DNA of 17,143 bases, taken from the NCBI GenBank assembly GCA_023250795.1, contig JAHFAB010000003.1, positions 1-17,143 on the forward strand, written 5' to 3'. The position numbers and the translations under genes were made by a program. Shown one piece after another: positions 15,501-17,143 of this stretch (its first letter is position 1; each line of letters starts with the position of its first letter). This DNA comes from Bacteriovoracaceae bacterium. GTDB taxonomy: Bacteria > Bdellovibrionota > UBA1018. The notes under the pieces were generated by a model. The model saw only the letters and a list, made by a program, of their open reading frames with translations, was not told the origin of the DNA and searched no databases.

Positions 15501-15672
15501 GGAAAGTGACATCAGGAAACAAATCTATGCCTAATTTCTGCATGCACACGTAGCCGACAGCGAGCATCAGCACGATCACGCAGGTGATGAAAGTTGGGCG
15601 CTTGATGGATAGGTCCGCGAGACTTCGCCCACTTCCGCCACTTTCGGGCAAAGAATATTCTTTTTCAGTCAT
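12517..15672 (-). CDS. RND-family (AcrB/MexB-like) efflux transporter
   Basis: A 1051-residue inner-membrane proton-driven transporter, the usual length of the HAE-RND group. The first membrane helix is about residues 28-47 (FITCVIVLMLAVGYVCM), followed by the pore-domain phrase PYLGAGPEEIETLVTKPLEE, a six-helix block, a second periplasmic loop and a second six-helix block. The proton relay is intact: D418-D419 in GLLIDDAIVVREN and K944 in VATKNSILLVDYANQL. The ATG overlaps the upstream TolC-like stop (ATGA), so the two are translated together. No membrane fusion (HlyD/AcrA) gene is in the window; it may lie upstream of 17143. Motifs match drug/hydrophobe exporters rather than heavy-metal CusA types, but the substrate is unknown. 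Confidence 0.93.
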   Translation of the reverse strand: MTEKEYSLPESGGSGRSLADLSIKRPTFITCVIVLMLAVGYVCMQKLGIDLFPDVTFPVVFVSTPYLGAGPEEIETLVTKPLEEELSSLSGLKRITSISQEGISAVIAEFTLETNIKFAEQEVRDRVGSVKRKLPKDIREPSIRRMDPADQPILILGMNADLPPAELFDVANEVIRPKLEQVGQVGLVEVLGGRKREIQVNLDRNKLKAREISASLVANRLAISGENIPVGKIDQGEREVVFRTLGQFKNLGDIGSTIINFYGNDVPVTLKDLGTVTDGLSDEISRTYINGKKSLFIFAFRQAGANTIAVVDALRAKVDQLNTDLKNQPGNPQLNVVRDGGSWIRANVQDVKESIFMGVVLAVLVVFLFLGNGRSTIITGLALPNSLIGAFILMALAGFTVNIMTLLALSLSVGLLIDDAIVVRENIFRHIEMGKKPVLAALIGTAEVRMAVIATTMTVIAVFGPVGFLKGVTGQFFKQFGLTICFAMAISLFDALTIAPMLSAYFAGVSHKREKTGLWDMTFGRVLKAFGHFQDFLENRYEKLIYWILKRPFLVLGMSLMIFLGSSYLVKFVPKTFLPPQDAGEFAVGLDLPPGKNLAAMTEVALKVDTVVRSVPEVETTALTIGGRDGSLNVSDTYVHLIPSKKRKLNTSQVKDIIREKLKEYAYANPKVRDYDAVSSGQRPFTLNILGSDQNDLEKISMAVFEKLKSHPGLKDIDTNFRTGKPEVQIVPDKRKLETLGISSLLLGQELRTQVEGDTPVVFRENGREYDIRVRLQEDQRDLRTQFHEAYVPNINQNLIRLADLAKPVSAEGPAKITRQDRSRYIQINADITPGAGLGNIMTDVTQIFDKEIKMPPGMRYAFVGQAENFKELGESVAMAMGFGILFIFLVLASLYESFVTPMTIMLALPLAICGSFMALFVTGQSLNIFSMIGTLMLLGVATKNSILLVDYANQLIAKGVDRSQAIAQAGKVRLRPILMTTMALIAGTSPVALGLNEASRQRTSMGIAIIGGLISSTLLTLVVVPAAFSYIDRFRVWSKATLFRITAAKG

Positions 15673-17093
15673 GAGCCATCTCCAAAAAGTTTGAGTCGGG
15701 CATAGAGTTGTAAAATTTCGGTTTGAGCTTGCATTCTTGAGATTTGGGCTTGAGCAAAGTCTTGTTCAAAAACTAAGACCTGATAAGTGGTTGATCGTCC
15801 TCGGCCTAAACGCTCTTTTTCGTAGAAAAATTTTTTCTTTTGAATTTCTTCAATTGACAGAGAAAGCTGAAAACGCGTCTTTGCTTCCTGAAATTTTCGC
15901 GTCCAATCCGTCCAGTCTTGCTCTTGTTCATAAAGCTTTCTCTGATAAGCAAGTTCAGCACCCGATCTTTCTTTCTGCCAGCCCCCACGGATTTTACTCA
16001 GGAGAAAAATATCGAGAGGTGCAATGAGTCGGATCCCCACTGCTCGAGTGGGCTGATCTGTTTTGAAAGAATCAGAAATCGCAGAGCCTTGAGTGGCTGT
16101 TTTACTATTGAGTGCATAAGAAGCGTAGAGATCAAAAGTAGGAGAATCTCTTTCTAAAGCCGAAAGAGCATTGGCAACTGATGCTCTTTCAAACTGTTCT
16201 GCGGCTTTAGTGTCTTCGCGAATATCAGTTCTTTTGGGGATATCTAATAATTTTATTTTTTCAGAATCCAGTTCAGCCAACGACTCAGAAACTGTGTTGT
16301 CGTTTGTGGTTTGTAAAGGTGGGGTTTGTCTGGCTTGGTTAAACGCTCGGGAGGCAGACTTTTCTTCATCCTGAGCTGCTTGGAGTTGGAGTTTTCTCAC
16401 TTCGAGAGCGGCCTGGGCTTGTAAGGTATCGGATTCGTCTGCTAGGCGATAGCGACTGCGATTTGAACTCCACTTGTAGATTTTTTCAGCACGGGATACC
16501 CCCTCTTCTTGTGTTTTCACATTTTGTCTAGCTAAAACTAGGCGCCAGTAAGTGCTTTCTGCATCCGACAAGATGAGCTTGAGTTTGTAGCTTTCTCCAA
16601 AATGGGTGGCAAGCGCGCCCGACTCCAAGACTTCTTGAGCGCGTCTGGTCTCTGATCCAAAGCTATTTCTCCAAAGGGGCTGTGTGAGTTCAAACATGGG
16701 TTTGCCTTCAAAAAATGGGGGAGCAAGCCCAACATAATTTGTGTAGTTCAAATTATAGGAAAGTTTGATCTGAGTTCCTGAAAGGAAAGTTTGGCTCAGT
16801 CCTAAAGAATAGGTGTTGAGCGCAACCTTGTCATAAGCAAAAAGAGGGTTTTTCTTCGCATCACTGGAAAGCTGTGCAGCGGTAAAAAAAGTAGGGGATA
16901 AAAGAAGCCCCCCTTCTTGAGATCTTTCTAAAGCCCCCTGACTTAAGTTCTGTGAAGCCTTAAAACCTTGGTGGTTTTCTTTGACTTGCTCTAGGAAGTT
17001 TTCGAGCGTGAGTTGTAGCTTATTAGATGAGGCGAGGGAAGAGACCGAGAATGAAAAAACCGCACTAAAAACTAAGAATAGGTTTAGACACAT
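15669..17093 (-). CDS. TolC-family outer-membrane efflux protein
   Basis: A 474-residue outer-membrane channel protein of the OEP/TolC group. A hydrophobic signal peptide (MCLNLFLVFSAVFSFSVSSLASS) is followed by two helical-hairpin repeats. The first begins LTLENFLEQVKENHQGFKAS and contains the barrel segment TFLSGTQIKLSYNLNYTNY; the second has the long alanine/glutamine-rich helices RLADESDTLQAQAALEVRKL and GRGRSTTYQVLVFEQDFAQA. Trimers of this family span the outer membrane and periplasm and dock on an RND pump, here the overlapping downstream gene. ATG 17093 is the only candidate, since a TAG lies 8 codons upstream. The signal lacks the usual basic residue at its N-terminus. No clear ribosome binding site is visible, and the start codon is enclosed by an inverted repeat (17075-17116). 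Confidence 0.85.
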   Translation of the reverse strand: MCLNLFLVFSAVFSFSVSSLASSNKLQLTLENFLEQVKENHQGFKASQNLSQGALERSQEGGLLLSPTFFTAAQLSSDAKKNPLFAYDKVALNTYSLGLSQTFLSGTQIKLSYNLNYTNYVGLAPPFFEGKPMFELTQPLWRNSFGSETRRAQEVLESGALATHFGESYKLKLILSDAESTYWRLVLARQNVKTQEEGVSRAEKIYKWSSNRSRYRLADESDTLQAQAALEVRKLQLQAAQDEEKSASRAFNQARQTPPLQTTNDNTVSESLAELDSEKIKLLDIPKRTDIREDTKAAEQFERASVANALSALERDSPTFDLYASYALNSKTATQGSAISDSFKTDQPTRAVGIRLIAPLDIFLLSKIRGGWQKERSGAELAYQRKLYEQEQDWTDWTRKFQEAKTRFQLSLSIEEIQKKKFFYEKERLGRGRSTTYQVLVFEQDFAQAQISRMQAQTEILQLYARLKLFGDGS

Positions 17094-17116
17094 GGTGGTT
17101 TTTCTAAACCTATTCT
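17075..17116. promoter_or_regulatory. Perfect 13-bp inverted repeat enclosing the tolC-like start codon
   Basis: AGAATAGGTTTAG (17075-17087) and CTAAACCTATTCT (17104-17116) are exact reverse complements with a 16-nt spacer that contains the ATG (17091-17093). In the minus-strand mRNA the start codon would sit in the loop of a 13-bp hairpin. In DNA the same symmetry, overlapping a TAGAAT (17113-17118), could be a repressor operator. Confidence 0.6.
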
Positions 17117-17143
17117 AATGGATTTATTTTGACAATGCTTATT

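Overview
The window looks like chromosomal DNA of a Gram-negative, moderately AT-rich bacterium, most likely from the Bdellovibrionota or a neighbouring deltaproteobacterial-type lineage. This rests on the outer-membrane proteins, an RND/TolC efflux pair, the eno-ftsB order, a stand-alone CpaF-type ATPase, frequent TTG/GTG starts and several lineage-type hypothetical proteins. It is inference, because no rRNA or other marker is present.

Layout. (1) 1-1730, plus strand: the 3' part of a cysteine-rich hypothetical gene, probably frameshifted or incomplete at the window edge, overlapping a PorV/UPF0164-like outer-membrane beta-barrel gene. (2) 1743-3068: a PIN-PhoH fusion ATPase, whose 3' end overlaps a small convergent hypothetical gene (3048-3356). 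(3) 3357-3585: no intact gene, but a remnant of an Xre-type HTH regulator. (4) 3586-4740, minus strand: a secreted trypsin-like protease, divergent from (5) a plus-strand run of cupredoxin-like protein, CpaF/TadA ATPase and soluble pyridine nucleotide transhydrogenase (4848-7925). (6) 7926-8131: no gene, dominated by a perfect 37-bp inverted repeat. (7) A minus-strand vapBC toxin-antitoxin pair with its own palindromic operator. (8) The plus-strand run eno-ftsB-queF (8832-10848). (9) A second, larger perfect inverted repeat (43-bp arms) that includes the queF stop codon. (10) A minus-strand membrane-anchored hypothetical gene (10991-11866). (11) The Fe-S scaffold gene nfu (plus). (12) A tolC-like/acrB-like pair on the minus strand with a 4-nt stop/start overlap; no membrane fusion protein gene lies inside the window.

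Most CDSs are ordinary housekeeping or envelope genes: glycolysis, division, queuosine biosynthesis, Fe-S assembly, NAD(P)H balance and efflux. The unusual material is between the genes. Two convergent junctions carry long perfect palindromes of unrelated sequence but the same plan: a 37-43 bp flawless stem capped by two small hairpins. A third convergent junction carries a smaller hairpin. Several genes (protease, vapB, possibly eno) have promoter-like hexamers almost on the start codon and no Shine-Dalgarno sequence, which suggests leaderless or very short-leader transcripts. The tolC-like start codon sits in the loop of a perfect 13-bp inverted repeat, and a terminator-like hairpin lies at the 5' end of the 10991-11866 gene. 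No gene-free stretch exceeds 300 bases. I saw no tRNA, rRNA, CRISPR array or transposase gene.
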